Source: Mesorhabditis belari (lineage: Eukaryota; Nematoda; Chromadorea; Rhabditida; Rhabditidae). Taken from it: DNA of 64,000 nucleotides. The stretch covers positions 1,426,001 to 1,490,000 of the forward strand of contig CAUEEP010000933.1 of assembly GCA_958450365.1 (NCBI GenBank), in the 5' to 3' direction. The notes beneath the pieces are model-generated. The model saw nothing but the letters and a program-made list of their open reading frames with translations, did no database searches and had not been told where the DNA came from. Positions 10,550 to 21,736 of this stretch are shown here, in pieces. Numbering within the stretch: position 1 is the stretch's first letter; every line of letters begins with the position of its first letter. A program made the position numbers and the translations under genes.

Positions 10550-13500
10550 ATGATTACAGGATGGAAAAATAGCAGGTAATTGGCCGAAAGCATGGTTTAT
10601 TTCCGCTAATGCCATTCTTAGCATACCATTCTCAGCATCCCATTCTCAGCATCCCATTCTCAGCATCCCATTCTCAGCATCCCATTCTAAGCATCCCATT
10701 CTTAGCATCCCATTCTCATCATCCCATTCTCATCATCCCATTCTCAGCATTCCCCTTTCACTCCCCATTTTCAGACATCCAATCCCCACGTTCACTCCGC
10801 GTCTCCCTCCGCGTCATTGTTGCGGACTGGCGCTCGTGGTGGCTCTATTTTGCCTATTCTACCTCTTCTTCACACAAAATGATTCAACTGAAACGGAAAA
10901 TAGTCAGCCGTGAGTTTTCTAGAGATTCTAGAGATTCTAGAGATTCTAGAACAATAGAGAGAAATCGCTTCGACCCGATTTGTCAAGTTAAACAAAAATT
11001 GCAGAATTGCTTGCTTTTTTTTGACCCATATCCTTTTGTGACCTCCAGCTTGTCGATATTTTTAGATATCATCTGCCTCCGAGGCTTCCCGTTCTGCGAG
11101 AGGTGTTGAAAAGTGACGAATGGGAGAGCGACGAGGGGGAGTCTGGTTAGTTGGATTCTGTTGCCTAAATCGATCAAAAATGTTTAGTTTTCAAGAAGAA
11201 TGAGACAAAAGACGTGGAAGTTGAAGCCAAGAAGCTTTTAACGAGTTTTGCAAAGACGAAGCTTACGAAAAGCACGCCGATGTCAGGGCCGATGTCAGGG
11301 CTGAAGTCAGAAAGTGAAGGTTGGGAAAAACCCTGAATCTTTTCGCTTTATTGGCTTTCGTGCGCTCCAGGATTCGTGAATTTTCAGCGAATTGCTCGCT
11401 GAAGTTTCTGTTCGCCGATTTTCACGCGTCAAAATACGGCGGAGGGGTGGGTTTTGATGATTTGAATAGAAAAATTTCACAAATTTCACAAATTCTAAAA
11501 ACTTTTCTAAAAAGTTCGTTTATTAACTGAATATCTTTTTTTATTTCTCTTTTAGGTCGGAAATTTCATGTTTGAATGGATTTCGTTTCTAGGAATCGCA
11601 AAAACAGTGAATCGGTGAGTTTCCTAAAAAATGCTCTTTTCTACCGTAATCTGTGTCTAGTCTAGTTGAAAACAGGGATTACGGTATTTCTCTTGTCGGG
11701 AATGGATTCTGTGACTTCCAGATCACTCATTTATTTCAGAAAATTATTTGGTTTATTGAGTGGTTTTGTGGAAAAGTTGATGAACCTGATCAGCTGTCTC
11801 TAGTCTAGTTGAAAGAAGGGATTACGGTATTTCTTTTTGTCGGGAATGGATTCTGTGACTTCCAGATCACTCATTTATCTCAGAAAATTATTTCATTTAT
11901 CGAGTGGTTTTTTGGAAAACTTGATGAACCCGATCCACTACAGTAACCCAAATCGAAATCTTGTAGACAATAAGCCTAAAAATGATGTCAATCGACAAAA
12001 TGACTTCCAGGATTTACTTCTACACAAAAAGTTATCCCTTTTTATTACATATTCGAGCATAAAACTCGATGAACACGAACGGCTACAGTAACCCAAATCG
12101 AAATCCTATAGATAATAAGGGTAAAAATTGAGCTAACTAACAAAAGTGCAATCCAATTAGACGATCTACAGTAGTACAGATCTACAGACGATTTTAGTTT
12201 ACGCACAAATCTTAGGAAACGGATTACGGTAATTTTTTCAGAATCCCCGCGCTACACGTGCGAAACGATATGGTGGCGTTGATGTTGAAATGGCAAAAGA
12301 GATTCCCGAACATTCTCGACACCACCTCGATCAAGCTTTTGGTGAGTCCTCTACGCGATCGGAGTGTAAACGCCGGCCACCTAGCACACCTGGAACAGTA
12401 TAGCAAAAAAGTCCATAATATTCTCTGAAATCAATCTCAAACGCCGACGTGACTTCCATAATTCCCGAAAATCAACTCGAGATCGCTTGAAAAGCTTTCA
12501 AGAGCGCGTAAACGCTTCCGATCTAGCACACGGTGGTTATGAGATTGCCTGATTGTTTAATTTGCTTAAAAAAAAAAGCTTTAAAATTATGTGGATTGAT
12601 TTTTAAGCAATAAAAAGCAAGAAAGCCTTTTATTAGCAATGAATTTTGTTTAGAGATCGGAAGTCGACGTGGAGTTTCCATATTCGGGTTGTTGCCGGTA
12701 CAAGTCGCCGAAAAAGATTTACAAAAAGTATGCGAATGCGACAAATGTCTTTTCGAGAATGGTCTATATGCAGGTTGACTTTAAAATCTTATAGAAATGC
12801 TACCCTAAAGTCGCGAGTATAAGTTCTGTTTGGGGTTTTCGTATGCAAATTGACGGCTTTGTCTGCAAATTGTCTCCGGTGCGGTGTGTCGAGGGTTCGA
12901 AGCCCGCTGCAGCATAACTTTTTTGGGCTTTTTGAAGAACAATAATAGAAGTCAATTTATTGAGGTTTAATAGCAATTTGTTGTTGTTTGTTGTTGTTAT
13001 TTGTTTGTTGCTCTGGGCGTGGCTCGGCCCTAGCCCTGGCCGTGGCCCTGCTCCTCTCCGGTGCTCAGTCTTATGGATCCCTCCCTGGCCTCTTCATCTG
13101 TCCCTGGTCTCTTCATCCGGCCAAAGTCCACGTCGACGGATAGGGTTTTAGGCTGATTTGTTTGCAGAAAAATGATTTGAATTGCACTTTTGCATAATTG
13201 CACTTTTGACCGAGTAGCTAGCATCGCTGGGGCGAATGACGAGAATTTCCGAGGCGAATGACCCGGGTTCGAGTCCGGTCAGAGCTATTTTTGCTTTGCT
13301 TACATTTCTGCTTATAAATCCTCTTTTAGAGCTATTTCTATTTTAACACGGCTTTCACGCGGGACGAACTCGTCGACTTATTGCGCTTTCACGATGACGA
13401 CAAAAAAGTGGCACGATTGGAGCTGGTTGAGGCCAAGTACAACATCAACAGCACGCACAAGTTTGTGAAAATCATTGAGGGATGGGGTTGGGTGCGTTCC

Positions 13501-15142
13501 AGGACGGGAAAAAATGTAGGATTCAAGTAAAATCGGGGTACTGTAGCAGGAGAGAGGGTGTGGTGACGATTTGGGTTACTGTAGTGGTGTTGTATTTTAG
13601 GGGTTAAGCTATAGAACAAGTTTGAGCAATTGGGTGCGTTCCAGGAAAGGGAAAAATCTAGGATTCAAGTGAAATGGGGTACTGTAAGTAAGAGAGAGGC
13701 CGTGGTGACTGTAGTGATCGGAAACTGTTGCGTTGCTTTGCTAAATCTCTACTCCATCTAGCGAATTGCAGTGTCTGTGTGCACATTCGTCGCGGGGATT
13801 TCGTCCGATCGACTCTCCATCAACACTCGACCGAGGAGTTCACCGCCGAGTCGATCCGTTTCGGGGTGGAGTACGGTAGAGGTTTTCAAGAATCAAGCCA
13901 TGTAGGCCAGAGCCAGGGCCAGAGTCAGAGACAGGGCCAGAGACAGGGCCAGGGTCAGGGCCAGAGCCAGAGACAGGGTCAGGGCCAGGGTCAGGGCCAA
14001 GGTAGGCCAGACCTCCAGCAGTCAAGTCAAGCAACCTATGCATTTCCAGCAAAAACCCAAACGAATCGCACAGTGACCGCGGTGCTTCTCGGCAACGATT
14101 TACCCTGGGAGAAGAAACTTATCCAAACGGTGAGTGCAAAAATTAGAGATCTGGACCTCACAGAACATTTAGCAATCAAAAAAATTACTAAAATTACTAA
14201 AATTACCAAAATTCAAAATTTCAGCTCGGCGACCTACCGTACCCTGTGCTGGCGGCGAAACAAAATCCGGCAAGTTTCAAGAAAATAGACGACGCTCAGG
14301 CTACCGTATCTCGAATTTACTCAATTTTTGAGCTTTCCAGGACCACTGGCCGCCGCACATCGATTGGATTTTCGCGCAAATCTACTGTGACACCGTGATT
14401 CTGACGGGTGAGTGCGCGAACAGACTGCTCGCTTTTTTCTCGACATTTTTACGCAAACTAGCAAATTCTTTCGCTTTCACAGCTCAATCTGGAGTGCATG
14501 TAGGCTACTGAAAAAGTTTCAAAGTGAAAACACCGAAGTTTCAACAAGTCGATATTTCAAAAATTCAAAAATGTCGTAACGCTTTGGAAACGCTCAGGAA
14601 CGCTTCTGATCATCCTGGTGACATCCAGGATGATCAGAAATAGCAAAAAATTCACATATTCTCTTGGCGGAAATCGAGTTTTCCGAGCCGGTTTAGTTAC
14701 CCAAGTCGGAGCGTCGCCGGTTTTTCGGGAAAACCCCTGAACGACTGCTCAATGCTCAACTGTCCCATTTTCAGCTTCCGCTTCAACATACGGCTGGTGG
14801 TTGGGCTATCTCTCGAGAGGCGATCAAGTGCTCTACAACGCGATTTACTCAAAGAAAAATGGGGTTCGAAAATTTTGTGATTTTTTTCAAATTTTTCGAT
14901 TTCAAAATCTCGCGTGACATCCAGGAAGCCGAAAAAAAATAATTGTTAAACGCCGAAATTCTCAGGTGGAGCGCGAGATGGACGAGGAGAAATTCTGGCC
15001 GAAACATTGGCAAAAGATTCATCAAGATGCGCAAACGAAAAAGATCTCAATTGTCAAGACGACGACGATGAGGACGATGAGGACGACGACAACGACGACG
15101 ACAACGACAAAGCCAAAGCCAAAGCCAAAGAAAAGGGCTTAA
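10550..15142 (+). CDS. GT11 (alpha-1,2-fucosyltransferase-like) type II membrane glycosyltransferase
   Basis: Fifteen exons in phase give about 479 aa: 10550-10575, 10775-10909, 11066-11145, 11188-11319, 11388-11446, 11556-11614, 12242-12341, 12654-12773, 13330-13486, 13762-13875, 14050-14129, 14225-14269, 14341-14407, 14775-14863, 14966-15142. A short basic N-terminus leads into a signal anchor (CCGLALVVALFCLFYLFF). GT11 motifs follow: GGGVGNFMFEWISFLGIA (usual GGLGNQxFQ), VCVHIRRGDF (GDP-fucose binding), AVLLGNDLPW and SASTYGWWLGYLSRG (usual STFSWWGAYL). GT11 enzymes act in the Golgi, adding fucose to galactose-ended glycans. The tail is Thr-rich, then KPKPKPKKRA. Intron 12 has a GC donor (14270). 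The exact substrate is unknown; nematodes carry expanded GT11 families. Confidence 0.87.
10616..10755. repeat. 14-bp tandem repeat (CCCATTCTCAGCAT)
   Basis: About ten units of CCCATTCTCAGCAT in intron 1 of the fucosyltransferase-like gene, each with a pyrimidine-rich TTCTCAG that mimics an acceptor. The true acceptor is TTTTCAG at 10774. Confidence 0.85.
11690..12155. repeat. Right arm of large inverted repeat in intron 6
   Basis: Reverse complement of the arm at 9810-10190. It carries the motif in forward orientation at 11711, 11855 and 12000 (spacing 144 and 145) and a decayed copy at 12146. An open frame over 11837-12091 equals one on the minus strand of the left arm, but it shows no known domain. 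Confidence 0.85.
13205..13287 (+). other. tRNA-like sequence in intron 8 of the fucosyltransferase-like gene
   Basis: A clear B-box (GGGTTCGAGTCC, about 13265-13276) is followed by CGGTCAG that can pair with TTGACCG near 13206, as an acceptor stem would. The anticodon arm is not convincing, so this is more likely a tRNA pseudogene or SINE head. Another B-box-like GGGTTCGAAGCCC lies near 12893 in the same intron. Confidence 0.4.
13898..14010. repeat. 6-bp repeat (CAGGGC/CAGAGC)
   Basis: About 17 hexamers of CAGGGC, CAGAGC and CAGAGA type within intron 10. The coding-like frames on both strands are artefacts. Confidence 0.85.
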
Positions 15143-16267
15143 AAAGGAAATGGGTTATTCAATGGGGGATTCTCGAGTTTTTTTTTTCTTTTTCGATTTT
15201 CTCATTTAGGATAGTTAGTGTTGAAGAAATGGTTATTCAAAAAAAGAGTTTTCAAAATTAAATTCGGAGCTGATCTAGCAATTTGTTGTTGCTTTTGTTG
15301 GATGCTCGCGAATGCAGAGTTTTATTGGGTTGGTGAATTGAAAAGTCAAAAATTCAAATTTCGATGAACCCCCTATATTTCGGGTTATTTTCTCAAACTG
15401 TGATTGCCTTTTGTTATTGTTTTTATATTGTATTTTTGTCATTTCAATATCGGGTCGAATTTTGTTCAATTTTTCGAGATTCTAATAAAAGAGAAAAAAA
15501 CGCCCAAAAAATTTCCTGTTCAGACGAAAGAAATGAAGAAACGAAAAAATTTCCAAAAAAGAAAAGACAGAGCAATGAAAAGCGCACGAGCAATGAACAG
15601 ACAGAGCAATGAAAAACGCACGAAAGTTCAAAGCTTCAAAGCTTCAAAGCAAGCTTCAAAAGCGGATCTAGCAATTTGTTGGATGCTCGCGAATGCAGTT
15701 TTATTGGGCGAGACCGGCTTCAACATAGCTGTACCTGGCGGTTTAGCGGGTTGAGCAGCCGACGTCGTCATCGGGAAACGATAAATGGATGGCGAACAAT
15801 TGAGGGAAAGTTATTTCAAGACCAGAAAAAAGACAATTATGCTTTTTAAATGTTAATTTTGATGGTTTCGTCAATGTGTGCTTGACTAAATTGTACGGTT
15901 TTCAATGGTAACTAATTTTTCGGCGGCTTCTCGTGGCTCAAATTCAGGCGATTGACGCGATTGCGATCGACCATGCCTTTATTACCAAAATGCATAAGAG
16001 CTCATTTTCTCGGCATGCAATTTTATAAATACATCGATTTACTTGGGAGTGAAAATCGAAAAAGCACACCTGTATCACAAGATCGCGTTTAAATTTCATG
16101 AATCACCGGATATCAAATGGAACCGGATATCGAATAAAACCGGATATCAAATGGGCAATAATTTACAGGATTGTAACTAGGAAAAAAAATTTGAAATGAA
16201 TGAGCAAATAAAAAAGATGAACGGCGCCCCTTAAGAGACCAAATACTGGAATAAAAAAGAATGACTT
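15143..16267. other. Intergenic region between two convergent genes
   Basis: No gene recognised. A short direct repeat is visible: GATCTAGCAATTTGTTG plus GGATGCTCGCGAATGCAG occurs at 15273-15318 and again at 15664-15697. Candidate 3' UTRs of both neighbours lie here. Confidence 0.65.
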
Positions 16268-19200
16268 TTAGAATGACGGCTGTGGTGGATTTGGTGGAGA
16301 TGGATTGGCTTCGGCGGCTTCTCGTGGCTCACCTTCGGGCGATTGACCATGCGGTGGTTGCTGATGAGAAGATGATTGTTGACGAGTGGAAAACCCGGGA
16401 CTGCTTCGACCACCATTAACCGGCTCCATCGTCGAGTGGAGATCTAGATTGAGAAATTGTAATGAGCATAGTTTAAAATTAAACATTTAAAACCATATAC
16501 CAGAATAGTACAAGGACTATGTTAGCTGAATACTTTCCAAGTTTTGAGAATTTGAAGACAACTGATCTAGGTAGCCCAATGTAGACTTTGGCTGTCTGCC
16601 CTAGAATTTAAGTGCACTTCCAACAAATTTGCATGCAAGCCAAAGTCGGGCCGGCTTTTAAGATCACCAAAAAGTTACCTTGGGAAGGCAAACAGCATAA
16701 AGACCGAAAGAGTTCGTTACCGAAGTGATCTTGAGGATCAGGTCGAGCGAAAGCACCACGAAGACGTCGCACCGCTCGTCCGCCAAAGCCCATTTGTGAG
16801 ACGGGCTCATCCTCGTGATCTGGCTCCATTCGATACAATCCCGTCGTTTTTCTCTTTCCCCGCGACTCGTGCTGCACATAGACTCGAGCCTAAAATAAAC
16901 TTTGATAATAGATCTGAACAATGAGCTTGTAACGAGTACTAACACCAATGTTTGCCGTAATTGGATCTAAATGTAGAATACTTTTCCGTCAAAATTAGTG
17001 TAAAAGTGCACATGTAACGTTTAAGCACGTTGGTCTAGTCCAGTTTCCATCGCTAGATGTAATCAAGATACGTTAACCGTGTACCAATGCTAATAATCAA
17101 AACGATTTATACCTGTCCAAGAAGTGCCTTGAAAATAGTGTCATTCGATCGATCGATGATCTGCTGAGTCACCTCGAGAACCCGTTCATATGCTGCTTGT
17201 CGCTCATCGCGTGGCTGAATCTCGGCAATTCCCCGGATTGCATCAATTCGCGGTGAGATCACCCCTTTATCCGACAACTCGATCAACGCATCTTCTATCT
17301 AAATAAAAAATTAGTTTTACGTTTATCAATTGATAATTGATCATTGATCGTTTATATTGGTTTGACGTTCTTAAGCATCACGGGGCTCTTAAAAGTTCTC
17401 ACTCGATTAGCTTTATCGTAAATTTGACAAAATTTTAGCATCGACTATGAGGTCCTTAAGCGACTTTTCATTCGTAATTTAATCTAAACCCACCGTTGAC
17501 ATATCACAACGAAAAGTAGCAGCTGTTTTTTTAATGTCGATGGTGTGAAATGGAACCAAGTGCAGAATAAGCCCCCGTTCACGAATTGCAGAGAAGAGCT
17601 GAGAGACGTGCGACGAAACGAACGGGTCGAGCAGCAGTCGCCCTTTCATTTCCTCCAATCCGTCCAACACGACTCCCCAATCGCTTCGCACCCATGAACC
17701 CAACAAGCGCACCAAGTCGGGTTCCGTCTCGAGGAAGCGCCTAAAAAAAGATTGTAAAGGAAAGTTTAGCTTTTTTCCATATTACACGGGCAAACCCCTT
17801 ACTTAAACTGGTTATCTCCCGTTCCAGCGTGGAGACTCTTCAGATCCTTGCGATCAAACGTTGCCAATGCACAAAGGGTCCCATAAGTTGCGATGTCCCT
17901 GTGCGAAACGATCCAAGGCACTGGAACCTCATCGGGACACGACTAAACAGAATAATTAGATTAACAAATAAACGAATTTGAATCACCTGAATGAATTTCT
18001 CAGCAGCTTCTTTGAATTGTTTACTATTGATCCTTGAGAGTCCATGAATCACATCCATTTTAGCCTAAAGAAATCTTATGTTAAGATGAAAAGTTCATCG
18101 TAATACCCTGGCCGATTTAATGATAGTCTTATTCGACTTTGCATTCGTCATTTGAGTGCTTCCCCGGACACGCATTTGCTGAGCGCTTGAAGCTTGAGTA
18201 TTCTAAAATAAGCATTTTAAGCCAGCCTAACTGCTCAAGAGCTTGCAAAGAAGAACCGTAAAGCTGACTAATAATCTGTGAAGTTTGATTCAAATTTGGC
18301 GTCAAACATGTAAGTAGCTTAGTCACAATAAGGACCCATATTCGCCTAATATCCCAACAACAAACCTGTTCTGTATCTTGGGCATCATTGATAGCCCGTT
18401 CAGCTTGCGAGAGTAGCGAATTCATACGCGACCATTCACCCTCTTCCACCGCGCACTCCAACCATTGTACGTACATCTATAAATAAAAGTTAACCGAGCC
18501 AAATTTGAAACAACTTACCGACATAACGTGTCGAAACTGGCTACAATAATCGCGCATTCCCTTGTTGTAGAGACGGAGAGCGTCCGAATGAAGACCGAGA
18601 TCGAGGTAATGAAGGAACAGCTCCTCCATAGCTCGACGAGTCGACTCCTGAACAAAATGAACGATTTAGGCTTAAAGTCAATCTAAAACCTGTTACTTTC
18701 ACTACATAGACCTGCTTAACGATTGCTTTACCGCGAAGCAAGTTGTTTAAACCTACGACACGGTTAACACATTTTTATTGTTTTCAAAAGTAAGGAAGGA
18801 CTATGGGTTTAGAAGCAAGGCAAGGCAAGCTTGTCTAAAGACAAAGTTTGGCAAGCGTAAAATGGCAAGCTTGTCTAGTATTACGTCAAATTGATCTAAC
18901 CGAACAATGCCGGCGGGAATCTGATCAAACAATGTCGTTTCAAACTTAAATCCTTTTAACAGTCTTCTCGCACCTTAACTCCCTCGTCCTTTTGCTTTTT
19001 GAACTCAGCCAGTAAGTGATCGGTTCGCGCATAAGCGGCTTGCTGTGTAGAAGAGGCCCATCTAAAAAAAAACCTATAATCAAAGGAAGAAATAACAAAG
19101 ATTACCCATTATCAACAAGATTCGTAGCGGCTCCAATTGCTTCCAAGCGTCCACACACTTGCAAGTAGCGACTGGCGCTTTTGGTGTGCTAAAATGAGTT

Positions 19201-19801
19201 AAGTGATAAGTTAAGTGATTTTACTAAGCAAGTACCTTCTTCAAGATGTCAACCATAGTTAACATCGCTTCTCGTTGAAGTGGTGGGCATCGATCGGCAA
19301 TGAATTGCAGCCGGTTAATCAGTGAGAATGGCTAAAATATAGAATTGGTATCAAAAACATTCAGCTACCGCTTGATCTTGAAACAAGCTAAGTAAAACTT
19401 ACCGTGTAAAGAGGCACAAGAGTGTCCAAGTTGATCACCGCTTTGTCGACAAGAGCCTTAATCACTCCATCATTCGCAGAAGTGATTGATTCTAAATGAA
19501 AACATAATAGTGGCTATTAATCTAAAAGCTTACTGGCATTGTTTGTTGGCGGATTCGGCGCATTCACGTCAACCTCATCATTCCAATCCTCCATTTGCTC
19601 GTTTCCGTTGCCGCTCTAAAGTGCAAAAGTTAAAAAAAAACAATAACACTCAAAAAGAACAAAAGACAATAGAAGTCCGGTTAATAATTCTAAGTCAAGC
19701 TTGTTCCAAGTTCCAAAATTCACCTCTTCCATTGGTTCATTCACAGGCACTGCGTCGCATTCGACCATCAGCTCGTCGTGCGATGGCAGACTACCCGACA
19801 T
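16268..19801 (-). CDS. csn-1: COP9 signalosome subunit 1 (CSN1)
   Basis: Fifteen exons in phase give about 615 aa: 19801-19724, 19615-19534, 19491-19403, 19331-19236, 19188-19106, 19061-18974, 18647-18519, 18476-18366, 18202-18107, 18064-17987, 17942-17803, 17740-17494, 17298-17113, 16889-16721, 16443-16268. After an acidic N-terminus come CSN1 landmarks: FSLINRLQFIADRCPPLQRE, ESTRRAMEELFLHYLDLG, ATYGTLCALATFDR, KGRLLLDPFVSSHVSQLFSA, then the PCI winged helix with FRCDMSTIEDALIELSDKGV. CSN1 is a scaffold subunit of the COP9 signalosome, which removes NEDD8 from cullins in nucleus and cytosol. The tail beyond the PCI domain is Ser/Pro/Gln-rich and poorly conserved. Introns are short and free of the GTGNNNTCCAG motif. 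Confidence 0.93.
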
Positions 19802-20604
19802 TTTCTGAAAAATTGCAAAATTAGATATCACCAGCTTTCAAAGCATTATCGAAACAAAGCAATTTCTAAATGAAAAAGAGAAAATCTGTTGAAAAAGATG
19901 AATTATTCATCTTTTTCGCGATTTCTTTTAAACTTTGCTATTATGAAAAAGAAATCGAATTGTGCTTCAGCGTAGAGCAAACTCGGTACTAATAAACTTC
20001 CACCTTGATCCGACTTGGTCTTGGTCAGACCCTGATTCTAGGCGTGTTTTTTCTAGGCTCAGGCTTTTCTAGACTTTTGTATTTTCTGGGTTAATCAAAT
20101 ACGCTTAATCGATTGACGATCTTTTTAGAATATTTTGAACAAGTTAACACTTTGTATTTTGCCCCTCTTCATTGTTAAGCTTAGCAACACAGCAGAGTGC
20201 AACACTGCAACACTGCAAAACTCCAGCTACCTTATCAAAATATCAATAAAAATTGTTCAGAACTTTCTAGAAATATTATTGATAGATTCATCATGCTTGA
20301 TTAACCCAGAAAAAGTAAAATAACGTTGATAAAACAGTCAAAAAATCCAATTTGACCAAATCGGGTCAAAGACCGAAGTTTATTAGTCCTGCAAACTCTA
20401 GTGATTTTAGAAATCATTTAAAGTTAAACAAAATAGATTTCGATTTTAGAAATTATTAAACAAAGCCAGAAAAACCCGCCAGAAACATCCAAACATCCAG
20501 CCAGAAAAACCCACCTAAGCGGGGTTTTCTGGTTGGGCGTTTTGGGACTAACACGGGAGATCAAACAAAGTTGTCCGCTTGAAAACATTAAAAGCAAAAA
20601 GTCT

Positions 20605-20835
20605 GGAGTGAACAGGAATCGAACCCAGCACCCCCCATATAGTTAGGGTGATGTTAACCTTATAGTTAGGATGTTAACCACCTTGGCGCTAACCCTCCCT
20701 CCCATAGGCGATGTTAACCTTATAGTTAGGAGGTTAACCACCTCGGCGCTAACCCTCCCTCCCATAGGCGATGTTAACGTTATAGTTAGGATGACTAGCC
20801 CACCTTGGCGCTAACCCTCCCTTCCATAGACCACC
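20605..20835 (-). repeat. tRNA-like element with triplicated unit
   Basis: On the minus strand a B-box (GGGTTCGATTCC, about 20611-20622) is preceded by three units of about 62 bp built on TAGCGCCAAGGTGG and GTTAACATCCTAACTATAAG. It resembles a tRNA-derived repeat in which the 5' part was multiplied. No complete cloverleaf is apparent. Confidence 0.5.
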
Positions 20836-21119
20836 GAGGCAAAAAAAAACGGGCGTAGTTTAGCGGTTTTTTAACTTTTAAAAAAGCAGACGATGAAATT
20901 TTCGAATTTTTTTGCAGGCGTCAGCATGATATTACCAATTTAAGAAAAAAAAAGCGCAAAAAAGCATCCCGAAATTCAATCTAGGCGCCGAGAAAACCGC
21001 GAGTGACGGAGAGAGAAACTTTGGTTTTATATATAGTAGATGACAAAAAAGATATTCTATCAATTAATTGAAAGAGAAAGAGAAATTTATGGCAAAAATA
21101 CGAAAGTTCGTCTTTTGCA

Positions 21120-21185
21120 TCCATGGCGCAGTGGGTAGCGCGTTCGTCTCTCGCCCACACAACCCGAGTTCGACCCCCCTAGGTA
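21120..21185 (+). other. tRNA-like sequence (A and B boxes)
   Basis: TGGCGCAGTGG (21124-21134) matches the tRNA A-box consensus and GAGTTCGACCC (21166-21176) the B-box, at a tRNA-like spacing of about 31 bp. The 5' and 3' ends do not form an obvious seven-pair acceptor stem, so it is probably a tRNA pseudogene or SINE head. Confidence 0.45.
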
Positions 21186-21736
21186 CACCCCGATTGTTGC
21201 TTTTAAAAAAATTTTCAGATAGTTTTTTCGAAAACAGCGAAACAGAAAAACACATACACTCTCGCTTATAAAAAGTAGGATTTTTAAATTTCCTTTTCTT
21301 CCAAACGATCTTAATTGATGTCAAAAACGATGTCAATTGATGAGAATTGGATTCAAAAAATCGCTCTGCATTCCCCCCGAAGGTGAGCCATTTCAACCCC
21401 TTTTCGCTTTGTAATCGCAGAGAGCTTGTTCATTGGGTTTCCTTGTAGCCTTCAGCGCTCTCTACATCACTAAATAGCCCCCTCACGCATAGCGTTACGA
21501 TTGCGAAAACGAACCCCTTTTTTTTCTTTTTTTCTTTTTTTCTTTGGACATGATCCAGTTTTCCTGTTTATTTTAGCTTTTTTAAAGTACTTAATCGATT
21601 TTATTAAACCTTAAATGTTGTTTACGGGCAATGATAGTAGATTTTGCGTATTTTGTTTACTTTAAAGCTTATCGTGTTGCGAATTTGCTTTGTTTACTTC
21701 AAAATATCAATCATTTTATGGTTTTTCTTTTATAGG

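Larger units (their letters stand above)
19802..21736. other. Intergenic region between divergent genes csn-1 and the WDFY2 homolog
   Basis: No protein gene recognised. Both promoters must lie here. It contains tRNA-like elements at 20605-20835 and 21120-21185 and a poly-T stretch near 21518-21545. The last intron-like segment before 21737 ends in TTTTATAG, a plausible trans-splice acceptor directly before the WDFY2 start codon. Confidence 0.65.

Noticed and set aside
11837..12091. 84-residue frame also present on the minus strand at 9885-10139
   Set aside because: Duplicated by the large inverted repeat; lies in an intron and carries the box array, with no protein family signal.
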